DNA of 64,000 nt from Adineta vaga (Eukaryota; Rotifera), in contig CP075493.1 of the NCBI GenBank assembly GCA_021613535.1, positions 7,130,001 to 7,194,000 on the forward strand. Direction: 5' to 3'. Numbering within the stretch: position 1 is the first letter of the stretch; each line of letters starts with the position of its first letter. Below are positions 36,501 to 48,986 of this stretch, piece after piece. The notes beneath the pieces were generated by a model. That model had not been told where the DNA came from and did not search any database. It worked only from the letters and a program-made list of their open reading frames with translations. Position numbers and translations under genes: made by a program.

Positions 36501-38562
36501 ATGAAGTATCGTACTTCAATCGTGCTTCTATTGATTTATATGGTAAAGCTATTTATCTTTTGAATGCTCATGTTGTTCTATATTTGATTATGTAGATTAT
36601 CATCTTATATGCTGATGAAGATGATGAGAATTTTTAGACTAACATCGATTTGAATGGTGATCTTAGTTTTATGGACGAATCAACACGACGTTAGTTTAGT
36701 AGTTGAAAGAAGTTTTCTTTTAATATTTTCTTGTTCTTATGTTCAGAAGCTTGGGAAAGTAGTTTAGACCAAGTCTACAATGATGATACATTTTTATATT
36801 CAGATTCACCCGATACAATATTTGATAGTAGTATGAAAGATGATAGCTGTGAATTTAAATTTGATTCTCGATTCAATGTTTTCCTTGGTGGTCAATTATT
36901 AATTGGAGAATTGACTGAAAAGAAGAATATTATAGGTGTGGAAATCATTCTTTGTGATAGTAACGAAAATAGTATTTTTGATTCTGATGGTAATCCGATA
37001 CTATATATGTCAAGATCTCATGATTTTGGACATCTTCTGGATATAGTACATCAAAGCTATGAATTTACTTATGTGAAATGTCGTTTAACATTACAAGCAA
37101 ATTCTAATTTTGATTTGCATAATCTTTTTTTTCATTGTGCACGTCCATTGCCAACATCGTCAGGAGGTAAGCAAGAGAAAAAACACATGTAAATGATATA
37201 TTTCAAAGCTCATTTCATCAGATCTCAAGGGAATGATCACAGGTAAAACTTCATTTTCAGTTGATTCAATGAACCAAACTTATCGAGTATCAATTGAATG
37301 TCCTTCGGATTATACGTGCAAATGGTGCTTCGATAATAAAATTATCTTTGAAAAACCAGATGTTATCTTTACATTAATTCTTAATGAGGCCTATGTTGGT
37401 AATCGAACATTATCATATGTGGCATATCGTGGAAGTATTCGTCGAGTTTTGGCATTATTGCAACTATTTATTTTGTCTAGTAAAACACCAGGTAAGGTGG
37501 TGACTAGATCCACATAAGAATACAACATTGCTTGTTTACCTTTGAAGAATATTTCTTTGACAAATGACTACTTCGTTTTAGTTTTATTTCATGAACGTAG
37601 ATAACGGGTGGAGCAAAAGTTTTGCATTAATTTTGTTTTTGATGCCATGCTGCCATAGAATGTCATAGAGACTTGATTCTTTTTTTGTTAGAAAGAGCGA
37701 AGTGTTTAGCACAAAAATACATGAAAGATTTATATTAGAAATGTTTTCATAGCGGAGAGATCTTAGACTGCAACACATCAGAAACCTCTTCCACAACTTT
37801 AGCACAGATTTTTGTATTGAAAAAACATTGTTTAAGCTTTTTATTATTTATGTTTGATGCTTTTGAGTACTGTACTTATACAATATGTTCTCTGAAAAAA
37901 AAATTGTTCTATTTCAGACTCTCTATATCACAACATATCCTTGTGTGAATATCTCGGTAGGAGCATTTTTCCCGATTTCAAATAATATGTTTTGATAGAT
38001 GACTCAATAAATATTGTTTTACCTCTAAAATAGATAGTATTGAATAATCAATCGTTTTGGGAGACAATATTTTTTTGAGTACTATTTTAATGATGAGAAA
38101 TTCGCGATTCTGGCTTAACAATAAAATAACGATCTCAATTGTTCTAAACCATGCGGGAAAGTTCTTCCTTTGCATATTAGTATTACTGTGTCTTTCATTC
38201 ATAAAACTGGAATCAAACGAATAAAAAAGATAGCCTGTTTCATTCTGTAAAAGTTTTTCTATTATCAGAAACATTGTGGAAGAGCTTTCTGATGTGTTGC
38301 AGTCTAAGATTTCTCTCACTCTATAAAAATACTTCTCATATAAATCTTATATATATATATTAATGTATTAGACAATTTGCTCTTTCTAACAAAAAAAGAA
38401 TCAAGTCTCTATGACATTCTATGGCAGTATGGCATCAAAAACAAAATTAATGCAAAGCTTTTGCTCCCACCCATTTCAATGAAATCATTGTCAACAACAT
38501 CAATAGAGTCATTATCGACCATATCAATATCATCACCACCAACAACGACGACAGCACCATAG
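36501..38562 (+). CDS. unrecognised secreted protein, possibly truncated
   Basis: The start MKYRTSIVLLLIYM (exon 36501-36542) looks like a signal peptide. Exons 36638-36689, 36747-37166 and 37222-37491 continue in frame with about 270 residues that I do not recognise; they contain spaced Cys (IECPSDYTCKWCFD). Two further small exons can be chained in phase 1: about 37919-37960 (DSLYHNISLCEYL) and 38371-38562. The last exon contains LTKKESSLYDILWQYG and then a Ser/Thr-rich linker (ISISSPPTTTTAP) ending at an in-frame TAG (38560-38562) directly before a GTGAGT donor. The following Cys-rich exon needs a different phase, so the gene may have lost its C-terminal half. Much of the last exon lies in the right arm of a long inverted repeat. 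Confidence 0.5.
37605..38476. repeat. long inverted-repeat (fold-back) element
   Basis: The left arm at about 37605-37797 and the right arm at about 38275-38476 are inverted copies of roughly 195-200 bp at high (by eye about 85%) identity. Matching blocks include TTGTGGAAGAG, TCTGATGTGTTGCAGTCTAAGA, CTCTTTCTAACAAAAAAAGA, TCAAGTCTCTATGACATTCT and TTTTGCTCC(C)ACCC at the outer end. The central spacer is about 475 bp and encodes nothing recognisable. This could be a fold-back or MITE-type element, or a local inverted duplication of an exon, because the right arm also reads as an exon of the secreted-protein gene. No clear target-site duplication was seen. Confidence 0.75.
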
Positions 38563-38720
38563 GTGAGTATTTTATTAGAATATATTTAAAACTCTTTGTA
38601 GTTATCATCGGTGGCGACACTAAATAGTTATTTTATAAAAATTTATAAGGATAAGAGATGCGTTTGTTTGTTCCTGTAATCTTCAGTGAATATTCTGACT
38701 CTTTACACTTTTATTTGTAG

Positions 38721-39976
38721 CACCAACGTGTTCAGATCGTAAAAAGAATCAAGATGAAACTGACATTGACTGCGGTGGTCAAATTTGTCCAGCAAGATGC
38801 GCTCACCATAATACATGTTCATCAAACACAGACTGCACAAATAATAATTGTAATTCCAAGTTGAAAATGTGTAAAGGTAGATAAGTTTTGAATTTCTTCT
38901 TTTGTCCTCTCTCAGTTTTTACTAACGGAAAGGTAAATTCCGAACTGATAGCACGATATTACTTTCGTTTTAACACTGTATTGGTTGTGAAAGTTAAGAA
39001 AAAGGGTTTTTTATTCATGAATAAGTTACTCATGTGTTTTCACACTGAAACATAGAAGGAAAACATATATCTCTTACTGTTTTTATCAAACGCAAAACAT
39101 ACTAATCTAATCAAATTAGTTTCGATTTTTCAATATTATTTATAAGACGAATATAATCTCATCGAAATCAACGAGAGGTCTGCAAACAAAAGAAGATGCG
39201 AGATAAATTCATATGAGAAGCTTCAGCTTTCATCTGAAAATCTACGATCGGAATAAACTTCATAGATGTATATTATACCAATTGTCGCTTTAAAGTCATT
39301 AGCAAGAATACACGTAAACGTGCCTCTAAAAAATAAATGGAAATAAAATCAGTCTATAGCTTTGATTGTTCCACCTGCTTTGTTGCATTGTTGAATCCCC
39401 CCGTTATCTACTTTTACTATTGACAATATGTTTTTAGACACTAATCTATGAAAGTTATAATTTGCGCTAATAGTAGGATTCTGAAACTATTTTATTTTTA
39501 GTTTATTACTACAAGTGTGTCGGAGTAAATCTATTTTTTCCTTTGTCTCTAATACAAGTGTTGACTAGTCCTTTTTGCATTTATTTTTGAAATGATATCC
39601 AACAGATATCTTACATTCATATACGTACTTTAGTTGCAGATCTCACGAAAAGAGACCTTGTTTCATACTTTTATCTATTATCTAGACTGAATAACTACCG
39701 GTTCGATGAATTTTGCACGAATATATCATACAGCAACCCCATTACCAAATGGAAATGTATTAGTTACTGGAGGTATGAGTGCGGATAATGCCACACTTAT
39801 TTCTGAATTATAATGCATCAACAGGGATCTGGACTATTACTGGTGAAATGAATACTTTACGAGCGTATCATACAGCAACCCTATCACCAAATGGAAATGT
39901 ATTAGTTACTGGGGGTGACAATAAACATGGTGTCTTAAATAGTTCTGAATTGTATTTACCAACATTCTTAAAATGA
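38721..39976 (+). pseudogene. decayed Cys-rich plus kelch-repeat exons
   Basis: Exon 38721-38876 encodes a Cys-rich module (TCSDRKKNQDETDIDCGG, then regularly spaced Cys to CK). The next exon, from 39686, begins in the right phase but at once has TGA where kelch repeats of this style have Trp (TGG). It then reads ITTGSMNFARIYHTATPLP and GNVLVTGG. Near 39810 the frame is lost by 2 missing bases (SEL, then NASTGIW in another frame), and a second repeat reads MNTLRAYHTATLSPNGNVL and VTGG. Splice phases are intact while the coding frame has a nonsense codon and a deletion, so this is a relic of a larger secreted kelch protein. It may belong to the gene starting at 36501. Confidence 0.65.
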
Positions 39977-40459
39977 CATTTTTATTTGTGAACTGAAAAC
40001 ATCATTAATAATAAAATAACAAAACATCATTACTTATATGAAAAAGTCGTACGTCCATTGTATCATCTTTTCTTTTCGTATATTTCATAGCCTCAAATAC
40101 TGACAAGAAATATGTAGTTTACTAGTATTTCCTTTGCTATTTTATTTATATCAAACTTCATTTATTATCTAGGTAACACTAATACAAATAGCAAGCGTTA
40201 TTTAACTGTTTTGCATATACTTCGAGGGTGGCTGTGGATGAGGATATAAATGTAGATGTGAATGAGGTGTGTATTAGTTTTAGTTTATTTTTTAAATGAT
40301 CTCTTCATTCTGCACATATCGTCACCCTCTACATTGATGTGGGTAAGTGTGGAAAAAAAGGAGCATACAAGCCTATACCTGCACTCCAATGCACACCCAC
40401 ATGTCCATTTTGATCTCATGAACACTTTTAAAAAAACGATATTTACACTAATGAAGAGT
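39977..40459. other. intergenic, nothing identified
   Basis: Spacer between the kelch remnant and the IQCE stop codon, which converge. Short open frames here have no supporting features. Confidence 0.45.
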
Positions 40460-43400
40460 TCAAAAGCCTAGTACATCATCATCATCGTCATTATGAATAT
40501 TTGTAAGAGATTGCTTCGAGTTTCTCGAACTTTTGCGTATTGAGATATTGCTTTCATGAGACATTGCTCGAATATTATCATGTGGCAAACCACGATCATT
40601 CGACGGTGAAATTGAGCGTCGCTAAAAAGTTTTTATAAAATATGGATAAAATATATGAAATAAATTAATTCTTACAATTTTCAGTGAAGATTCACGATCA
40701 AAATGATTAGCAGAATTGAATTTATCTAAACAATGACATAGAAACAGGGAAATATATAGTTTATTCATAAGCATCTGATATCATTCTTGATTTTGAATCT
40801 TTTCGCCTTAATCCTTTGTTTCTATTTCATCAATGGGTAAATATTTCTCTCTGTGACGATGATTTGTTCTTTTATCTTGAACTGTTTTTGAGACATTGAA
40901 TCGAACATTTTTCTGTTGATTCATATGAGAAATATTACAAGTGCATATTTATTGTACTTTGTAAGTTATATCTATGTGAAAGCAGAATTATTTCAACTTT
41001 AACAGACACTGTTTCCTTCAAAAATCATAGATAGACAAGAGATTTCATATAAAAAATGTCATTCAAGAAAATATTCTCATGAAAAGACACGTTACCTTTA
41101 TTATCGAACAATGACTGTTTTGAACCATTGATATGACCAACACGTGGAGATGATGACAAACGCTAGAAAATGAGAATAGTAAATATTGCAATCTGAAATT
41201 ATGAAGATCTTACTCCAGTGACAGACATATCTTGATCTTTCAGTGAAAATCGATTTTCTAAGCCGAATTTATCTAAATGAATTGACTATAAATATTGCCG
41301 AGAAGTATATAATAAGACCGACTTTGATTATTCAGTGAAGATTGTTTCAAAGGTCGATGCTAAATAAAAGAATTAAAAAATTGAATATTTCATTGTGAAA
41401 CAGTTTTATTCTACTTCTGATGCTGGTAATCGATTGTTGGATCCATGTTTATCTATACAGAGTATACGATCATATTGAGAAAAAGCAAATTGATCATATT
41501 TTTTTACCATGAAAATTATCCATATTGCTATGAAAACTTGCTCGTTTTCTTTCACTAGAAGAATAATATTTTTAAACAAATTAATTTCTATGAATATTAG
41601 ACCTGTTATATGAAGATACAAATTGTTTAGATGATGTTGGGAAAATGTCATCATCATCATCACTTCCACTGTGATGTGATGGTTTTCTTCGAGAGAATTG
41701 ATCGATATTGGTTCGATCTATGTATCCACGTAAGGATGCTTGTACGATTTTCAAAGCCGACTAGAAATTTCAGTTATTCACTATACATTCTCCTATGAAA
41801 ATGCTTACTTCATTTGTTAAATTAGTTGATGATGATCGACTTTTACTGATACTACTACCAAAATTATCAATTTTCGAACCTAATTTTTGTTGACTACCAC
41901 GTGGTGATTGAATTGCCGATGATCTCTATTGACGAAAAAACGTTACACATACATGTTTTCATTGAATAAAAATAATAATAATGAACACAAGCAAAAATTC
42001 TGTATTTAATTGAATAAATAAACTAGGCATTCATATTATCATGTACAGTAGTAACAATTACTCTTCAATACTGTCAATATATTTTATAGCATATATATTT
42101 CGTATGCATGCAAGACAAAAGTCTGATATTAGCTAGAATCAAATGAATTTAGTATAAAGTTAATCAAAACACATGCAAGAAAATGATGATTTACTCGTCA
42201 ATAGAATATTTGTAAATTGATATCACTATAATGAAATTTAACGAATATTTCAAAACAAAAAAAACACTTTTTGAGATATGATTTTATTTTACAAAAGCTG
42301 CTCATTTTATTCTTATTAAAAACGCTTTTAGATGTACTTACCATTCCATTGATCTTCGAATTTCGCTAAAGAGACAAAAAAAAGAAAGATAATAAAAAAC
42401 AGAAGAAAAATAATATAAATTTGTTACTCGATCGAAAATATCTTGTTTTGATTTGTTCATAAACGAATGTTTACGTGTTCGTTTATGTTTACGCCAACCT
42501 CGTTGAATAATTGTAGCTGCACGATTTTCTCGAAAATATTTTACACGATAATCATCATCACTGAAAACAAGTTTTCGATACAATAAAATGAATATAAATC
42601 TATTTGTACCTAGTCCATTCATATCGACGTAAATTTCGAGATGATGTTGATAATGACTTTCTTGACATTGATGTCGATGAAATCTTACGATCAAATTTCG
42701 TTAATGATGTACGTGAATTAAATTGTTCACTAGGTTTTCGTAGTGATAAATTTGATCTGCAAGAGAAATACAAAACCTTTCAATGATGAATGTCTCTTCT
42801 ATTTGCTACTTACCTTAAATCATGTTTGCTACGATCTTCTGATGAACTTGAATTTCTTCGACGTATACCAGTAGTTGATGAATAACTTATATGACGATTT
42901 CGATCACGTTTAACTTCTTCAAGATCTTCATTTATATTATCGAATTTATCACGATATTTATCACGTTCACGACGCATCTGTTTCAGATCATCTTTTATTT
43001 GTTCAAGTTCATCTTCGTAATGTGTACATCGTTCTTTCAATTCTTCCACTTTTTCCAAGCGATGTCTATCAGTATTACCATTCTATTATTCGTACAAAAC
43101 ATAATTAAGCAAATAAGAACTGTTGATTATATGATTTCATTTGATGCAATACATAGTACGTTTTCAAAATAAATTCTTTTAGCTATTTTAGATAGTTAAT
43201 ATATGTTTTAATTATTGAAGTTAAGTGGAATTAGTCACGTAATGATCGATGAAATTCTTTTCTACTTACATGTTTCCGTGAAGATGATGATTGTATATTA
43301 TTTTCTATAAATTTAAAGAATATGTTATTAGTTCTACTTCTCTTCATTACTTACCGATTTGTTCTAATTCATCTACTCGTTTTTTTAAATATTCATTTTC

Positions 43401-44481
43401 AGTTTTTAAGTCTCGTTTATCAACTTCAAGTTTTCGTATCGCATGTTTTGTTTCTTCATCCAAGCATACCGCGTAATTACTAGTAAAACAAAACGAATTT
43501 AATTGAGCAAAGAAAATCTTGTTATCGTTTGTATATACTTTTGTAAAAGATTCAATCGTTCTAATTTGTGTTTTTCGAGTTCATTGAATAGAGCACGATT
43601 TTGAATTTCTAATTCTGTACTTCGTGTCCATCGTAGATCATTCTTCATCTCACTATAATAACAGCGATTTTCATTACGAGTTTAATCTCTTCTTTCACAT
43701 ACTCAATGATTGTTTCCCGTTGTTTTAATTGCAATTCTAACTTGAATATACGTTGTTTTAAATTCATTACAATATTCTGAAATTTAGTAGAACGAAAACA
43801 TACATAACCTAAACATAGATAAGAAACTTACGGCATTTGGAGCTGAAGAACCAGCTAAAGTTCGACGTAAATCTTCATTCTAAGAAAATACAATTCTATT
43901 TTTTTTCTCTTCTCAAAGAGACATGAAAGTATACTTTATTTGGATCATAAAGATTATCAATTTCTTTACATTTACGTGAATTATCTTCTTCTAAACGGCG
44001 AATCTTAGCACGTAAATTATTGTTATCTTCTTTCGAATATTTCAATTCCTAAAGATGAAGAAAAACCATACAGCGTAAAAAAAGTACAAATTTCATTGAA
44101 ACCTTTTTTAATAATTGAATTTCATCATAATAATCTTCCTGTGCTTTGTATTTCGGATTTCCGATATTACTTTGTCGATTAACTAAACAAAGAAAATTTT
44201 TCATTCGGAATAAAAAATCTTTTTTTCTTCTTACTATTATTTTGTGTAGATACTTCACTTGCACTATGTGTGCGTGTTAAACTTCGAGCTGAATATCCAT
44301 TCGAAGAGTTCGATGTATTTAATAATCGTTTGAGATATTGCGGTGCACTTCGATATGCTATATCACTATCATCGTATGAATATAAACTTCCGGATGATTT
44401 CCGTTTTCGAGTTTTATGATACGGTGATTGTTGATAATAAACATCTCGAGGTGGTTTATTTCGCATTGCAGTTTTTGACAT
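40460..44481 (-). CDS. IQCE: IQ-motif protein E (IQCE), ciliary base protein
   Basis: In vertebrates IQCE anchors the EvC complex at the base of cilia. The gene has about 15 or more small exons. The start is MSKTAMRNKPPRDVYY (ATG 44479-44481). The family signature follows an N-terminal Ser/Arg-rich region: EDYYDEIQLLKKE, LRAKIRRLEEDNSRKCKEID, LYDPNK and DLRRTLAGSSA, then NLKQRIFKLELQLKQRE. A long coiled coil follows (VEELKERCTHYEDELEQIKD, MRRERDKYRDKFDNINEDLE). One clear IQ motif is present (AATIIQRGWRKHKRTR, about 42520-42470). The C-terminal part is Ser-rich with many small exons and ends NDDDDDVLGF, comparable to the acidic end of vertebrate IQCE. Only one of the several IQ motifs of vertebrates was seen. 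Confidence 0.82.
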
Positions 44482-44821
44482 ATTGAAAAAGGAAAATTTC
44501 TTGGAATACCACTGTAACCGAAATATTTGACTGAGTTGTTAATATTTCCCATCAGTGACACTGATACTATGGAAACAATAAATAGCATACTTAATTGACG
44601 AGAAATTGCGACCTCTATGCATATGTCATGATTGGTTCAAGCGAGTGGAATATGATCGTATCGTAATAAAAAACAGAATCGCACACACCCACTTTCTCTT
44701 GTTCTCTTCTCTGTAGATGTGCTTGTTTGTTTTTCTTCGAACTTATTGCACTCATATTGTTGAAACTATTGGATTTTATTTTTCATCAATATTCCTTTTG
44801 TTTTAGACATAAATTTTAGAC
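44482..44821. promoter_or_regulatory. shared upstream region of IQCE and alanine aminotransferase
   Basis: The two genes are divergent with 340 bp between start codons, so both promoters should lie here. No specific motif was identified. Confidence 0.45.
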
Positions 44822-47331
44822 ATGCTAGCAATAAGATACCGATTACCTACACATACAGCTCGACAAGTATTCGTTGCTAGTGTTAATAGCAGAAAAGAAC
44901 AGAAACGCTATGCAACTTTAACTATGCAAACACTTAACCCTCTTGTTAAAGAGGTAGAATATGCTGTTCGAGGTATAAAAAAGCATTATTTTCATTCGAT
45001 TTTGCCAAAGATTTCTTCTTATCTCTCTTATTCATAGGTCCGATTGTGATTCGTGCAGGTGAAATTGAAAATCAATTAAAGGTAAATACATATTTTATCT
45101 TATCATATGATTGTTTGTACCTAGAACTAAATGTTTGCATAGAATAAGAAGAAAATATATTTACTATCATAAAAATATCGAAAGATACCCTTTTCAATAC
45201 GTAAAAATATGTGCACCTGTGTTCTTGACTTTTGCATGTACAAAGTTTTATTTAAATTTCTATCAATGTAAATAAGTGTAATCTCCATCCGTTAGAGAGA
45301 GAGAGAGAAAGAAAGAAAATAAAGGATGAAATAACATACAAATATGTTCTTGATGGTTATTCGGTTTCTGTTTAAAAAAAGATCTGACTATTATTATTAA
45401 ATATTGTCATGAATATGAATGGATGTCTAACGATAGAAAATCTAAATCCACGTGTCATATCTATTGAATATGCTGTTCGAGGTCCAATCCTTACTCGTGC
45501 TGCTGAGATTGAAACAGAAATGAAATCAGTATTGATATTATTTCTATGATAGTTTTTTAAATTAATTTTCTGTTACTTTTTAGGGTAAGCACAATTTCCC
45601 ATTTGATCGAGTTATTCGAGCTAATATCGGTGATTGTCATGCTAGTGGAAATCAAGCACCAATTACATATATTCGACAAGTCTGTATCAAAGATTTCTTC
45701 TTATTTCCCGACAAATAAACAAACAAAATGATCGATTCTAGTTCGTAGCTGGTTGCACTCATCCAGAAATAATGAATTCGTCAAATTTTCCACAAGATGT
45801 TAAACAACGTGTCGAACGTTTATTATCAGCATGTGGTGGAAAAAGTCTTGGTTCATACACTGAAAGTCAAGGTATTGTAACTATACGAGAAGATGTTGCT
45901 ACTTATATTCAACAGCGAGACGGTTATCCATCAGATCCCAAACATATTTATCTTTGTAATGGAGCTTCTGATGGTATTAAAACTGTCATTAAGCTTTTAA
46001 TGAATAATAATGCCGCAAAACCCTCAGGAATTGTATGTTTAAATTCATTTTCAAACAATTTGAATTTGATTGATTTGCATCTTCTAGATGATTCCTGTAC
46101 CACAATATCCATTATATAGTGCAACATTATCTGAATATGGTGCACATCAAATTGAATATTATCTTGATGAAGACAATAACTGGGCTTTAAATATGGATGA
46201 ACTAGAACGTGCATTAAATGCAGCAAAAGATCAATGTGTTCCACGAGGTATTGTCATTATCAATCCAGGAAATCCTACCGGTAAAGAATAAATGTGAAAA
46301 TTTCATTTGTATATGCAACCTTTTCTTTTCTATATCAATTAGGTCAAGTACTGTCACGTGATAATATTGAAAATGTACTTCGATTTGGTAAGAAAAGCAT
46401 TTCAATTATTTTTTCTTGCTTTTAAGCAAAAAAACAAAATTTGTATTCTATAGCACATAAACATCAATTATTTGTCTTGGCTGATGAAGTCTATCAAGAA
46501 AATGTTTATTTACCTGGTTCAAAATTTTTTTCATTTAAAAAAGTTTTGATGGATCTTGGTTCACCATACAATCAAATGCAAATGGGTATGATAGACAAGA
46601 AAATATTGTTTGCTCAATCCTTATTGACATGTATCTTTTGTTTTTCTTTAAGCTTCATTTCATTCAGCATCAAAAGGTTGGCATGGAGAGTAAGTTGAAA
46701 TTGATTTCTCGTATAGAAACTATCTATTCTATTTGTCATTGTAGATGTGGTTCTCGTGGTGGCTATTATGAATTAATTAATCTTGATAATGATGTACGAA
46801 TGCAAGTAAATAAATTAATATCTGCATGTTTATGTTCGACCTCTTGGGGTCAAGCTGTTATGGGAGCAATTATAAATCCTCCGAAAGAAGGCGAAGAATC
46901 ATATGAACAGTATAAAAAAGAACGCACATCCGTAGTTAATCGATTAAAAGACAAAGCTGATCTTGTCAGTCAATTGTTCAATTCAATTGAAGGCGTACGT
47001 TGTAATGCTGTTATGGGGTAAATGATACAAAAAAAATATTTCTCATTATTATTATTAAAATTCTTTTAGAGCTATGTATGCATTTCCACGTATTGAAATC
47101 CCTAAGAAAGCAATAGAACATGCTAAATCGAAAAATATGGCACCCGATGCATTTTATTGCTTTCAATTACTTGAAAAAACTGGTATTTGTGTTGTACCTG
47201 GTAGCGGTTTCAAACAAAGACCTGGCACACATCATCTACGCACAACAATTTTACCACCTGTTGATCAAATGAAAGATATGGTTGAACGTTTTCGTACATT
47301 TCATATGTCTTTCTTACGAGAATGGAAATAG
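44822..47331 (+). CDS. GPT: alanine aminotransferase with two alternative first exons
   Basis: A PLP enzyme converting alanine plus 2-oxoglutarate to pyruvate plus glutamate. Version 1 uses exons 44822-44972 and 45038-45081; version 2 uses 45409-45528. Both feed the same exons: 45584-45679, 45742-46032, 46088-46280, 46343-46387, 46454-46585, 46653-46689, 46745-47017 and 47070-47331. Lengths are 507 and 482 aa. Version 1 begins [20 protein letters not shown], an Arg/Ser-rich mitochondrial presequence; version 2 starts directly at the enzyme ([16 protein letters not shown]) and should be cytosolic. Both encode the same element in different wording: [21 protein letters not shown]-like and [21 protein letters not shown]-like. 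Core motifs: [35 protein letters not shown], and the lysine loop [19 protein letters not shown]. Confidence 0.95.
45294..45320. repeat. compound (GA)n(GAAA)n microsatellite
   Basis: GAGAGAGAGAGA passing into GAAAGAAAGAAAA, about 90 bp upstream of the second alternative first exon of the aminotransferase gene. Near-identical to the repeat at 25194-25219. Confidence 0.7.
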
Positions 47332-48986
47332 ATATCCCGAGCTTGATCTGCCTTTCTGTTTTTCTATGATCGTAGTGTTTGTTTTATAGTCTTCTCTTTT
47401 CCTACCAGAGTATGTAAACCTTATGTTCTTTCGGTTTGTCTTATTCTAAACATGAGCATTGATATTTTTCTTTCTTTTGATTTAGTTAGTACTCAATGTT
47501 TATGTTTATACGAATGAACAAACACTGAACAAATAAATGAAGTATGGATATTAACTGAATGGAATAAATAATTCTCAAGTCTAAAATGTGATATGTTTAG
47601 TTTATTGCATATCAAGAAAAAACACGGAGAAAATGACTTCATATTCACAAATATCAAACGAAATCTATATTTCAGTATATCTCGATATAATTCTATCATT
47701 TTACTAAAATTGTTGTGTTTTGTTACTCTAAATATTTGGAGTAGTTATGTAATATTATTTTGTATACATACAGCGAATTGATAATTGAAAACTATCAGTC
47801 AAAACGAACGACGTCATATACTTTTTAATATCTTATCGGAAACATATGATTTGTAAGATAAGTAGGTAGATTGAGCATTACTCATGCACAAAAAATCATG
47901 CCTATGACTACTATTGACTAAAGTACGATGTACTCATAATTAAATCAATTAGTAAATTTTTAAAAACAACGTAATAGCAAGAACGATTCACATAACTATT
48001 GATACATGAGTCAGTTCTCTTATAGCTTCGAAACAAACAACTGCCTGACTATACTAGTGACGCAAGTGAGAAGAAAGAAAGGAGAATCTCTCCGTCTTCT
48101 AGCGACATATTGTGAGACATTAATCATCGTCAGCTATTGAGGTTCTTCATTATTTCCAACTGATTATCTCAAATAAAAAAAAAGACTGATCTATTCGGTT
48201 TCATTTACAACGTGATGAATCACGCTTGAATCAAGACAATGACAGTCTTGTTTTTTTGCATGATTAACATGACAAAGCATTTTTTTACTTGTTATTCCCT
48301 ACAACAGACAGAAACCGAGGTAGTAGAGGAAGAAAAGGAAATAAGTGAAGTTTACGATGTTTCATCTAAGCTTAACGAAATCGATTCTATGCGCCCACTT
48401 TATTTTCATGACAACTGCATCGTCATCACCACATTCGTTTCTTTCTCATATTATTCACCTTACGTATATATAAATATGCTTATATAACTCTTCTTTTTCT
48501 TTAATTTAACACAAAAAAACACGAAAAGACAGCGAGTAAAACTCAAAGTCGACAGCAAGAAAAGCAAACATTAAATCGGTAAGCTATGACAAGAAAATTT
48601 AGTTCTTCGATCATTATTTGTTGTGTAGTTGTGAATAGAAAGGTGCTCAACAGATCAACACACTCTCTCTAGAGAGATTAGATACCTAAAATTGGATATA
48701 TAGATAAAGTTGTTTTTTCGTTTATTCGCCAAAAGTACGGACTTGTTGACATGCACCCCTTCAGAAATTCTTGATTACACCCCCTACAGTTTTTTTATTT
48801 TTATGACTCTAGAATAATACAGAAAAGAACAGAAAGAAAAACGCCATCCTTATATTAAATAGCAGAATGGAAACTTCATTTCACTCAATGGATGTCATGC
48901 AATTCTATGAATAACTATATCATCATCTCTATTACATAGAATTCTTTTAAAAAAAATACTATGTATATATTTTAGAATAATAAATC
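47332..48986. other. intergenic upstream of the bacterial-type Gss gene
   Basis: About 1.65 kb of AT-rich DNA. It includes a small palindrome (CAAGAC, 7 nt, GTCTTG near 48233-48251). A short open stretch near 48310-48400 reads TETEVVEEEKEISEVYDVSS; it is too short and unsupported to call a gene. A splice acceptor-like TATATATTTTAG at 48964-48975 ends 11 nt before the Gss ATG. Confidence 0.5.
48961..48975 (+). promoter_or_regulatory. splice acceptor-like site just upstream of Gss
   Basis: TATATATTTTAG followed by AATAATAAATC and the ATG at 48987. It may be the acceptor of a 5' UTR intron or of a spliced leader. If used, it shows that the bacterial-type gene is processed as a eukaryotic transcript. 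Confidence 0.35.

Noticed and set aside
48239-48487. Short open frame upstream of Gss with an acidic stretch
   Set aside because: Only about 30 residues look protein-like, without a convincing start or splice partner.
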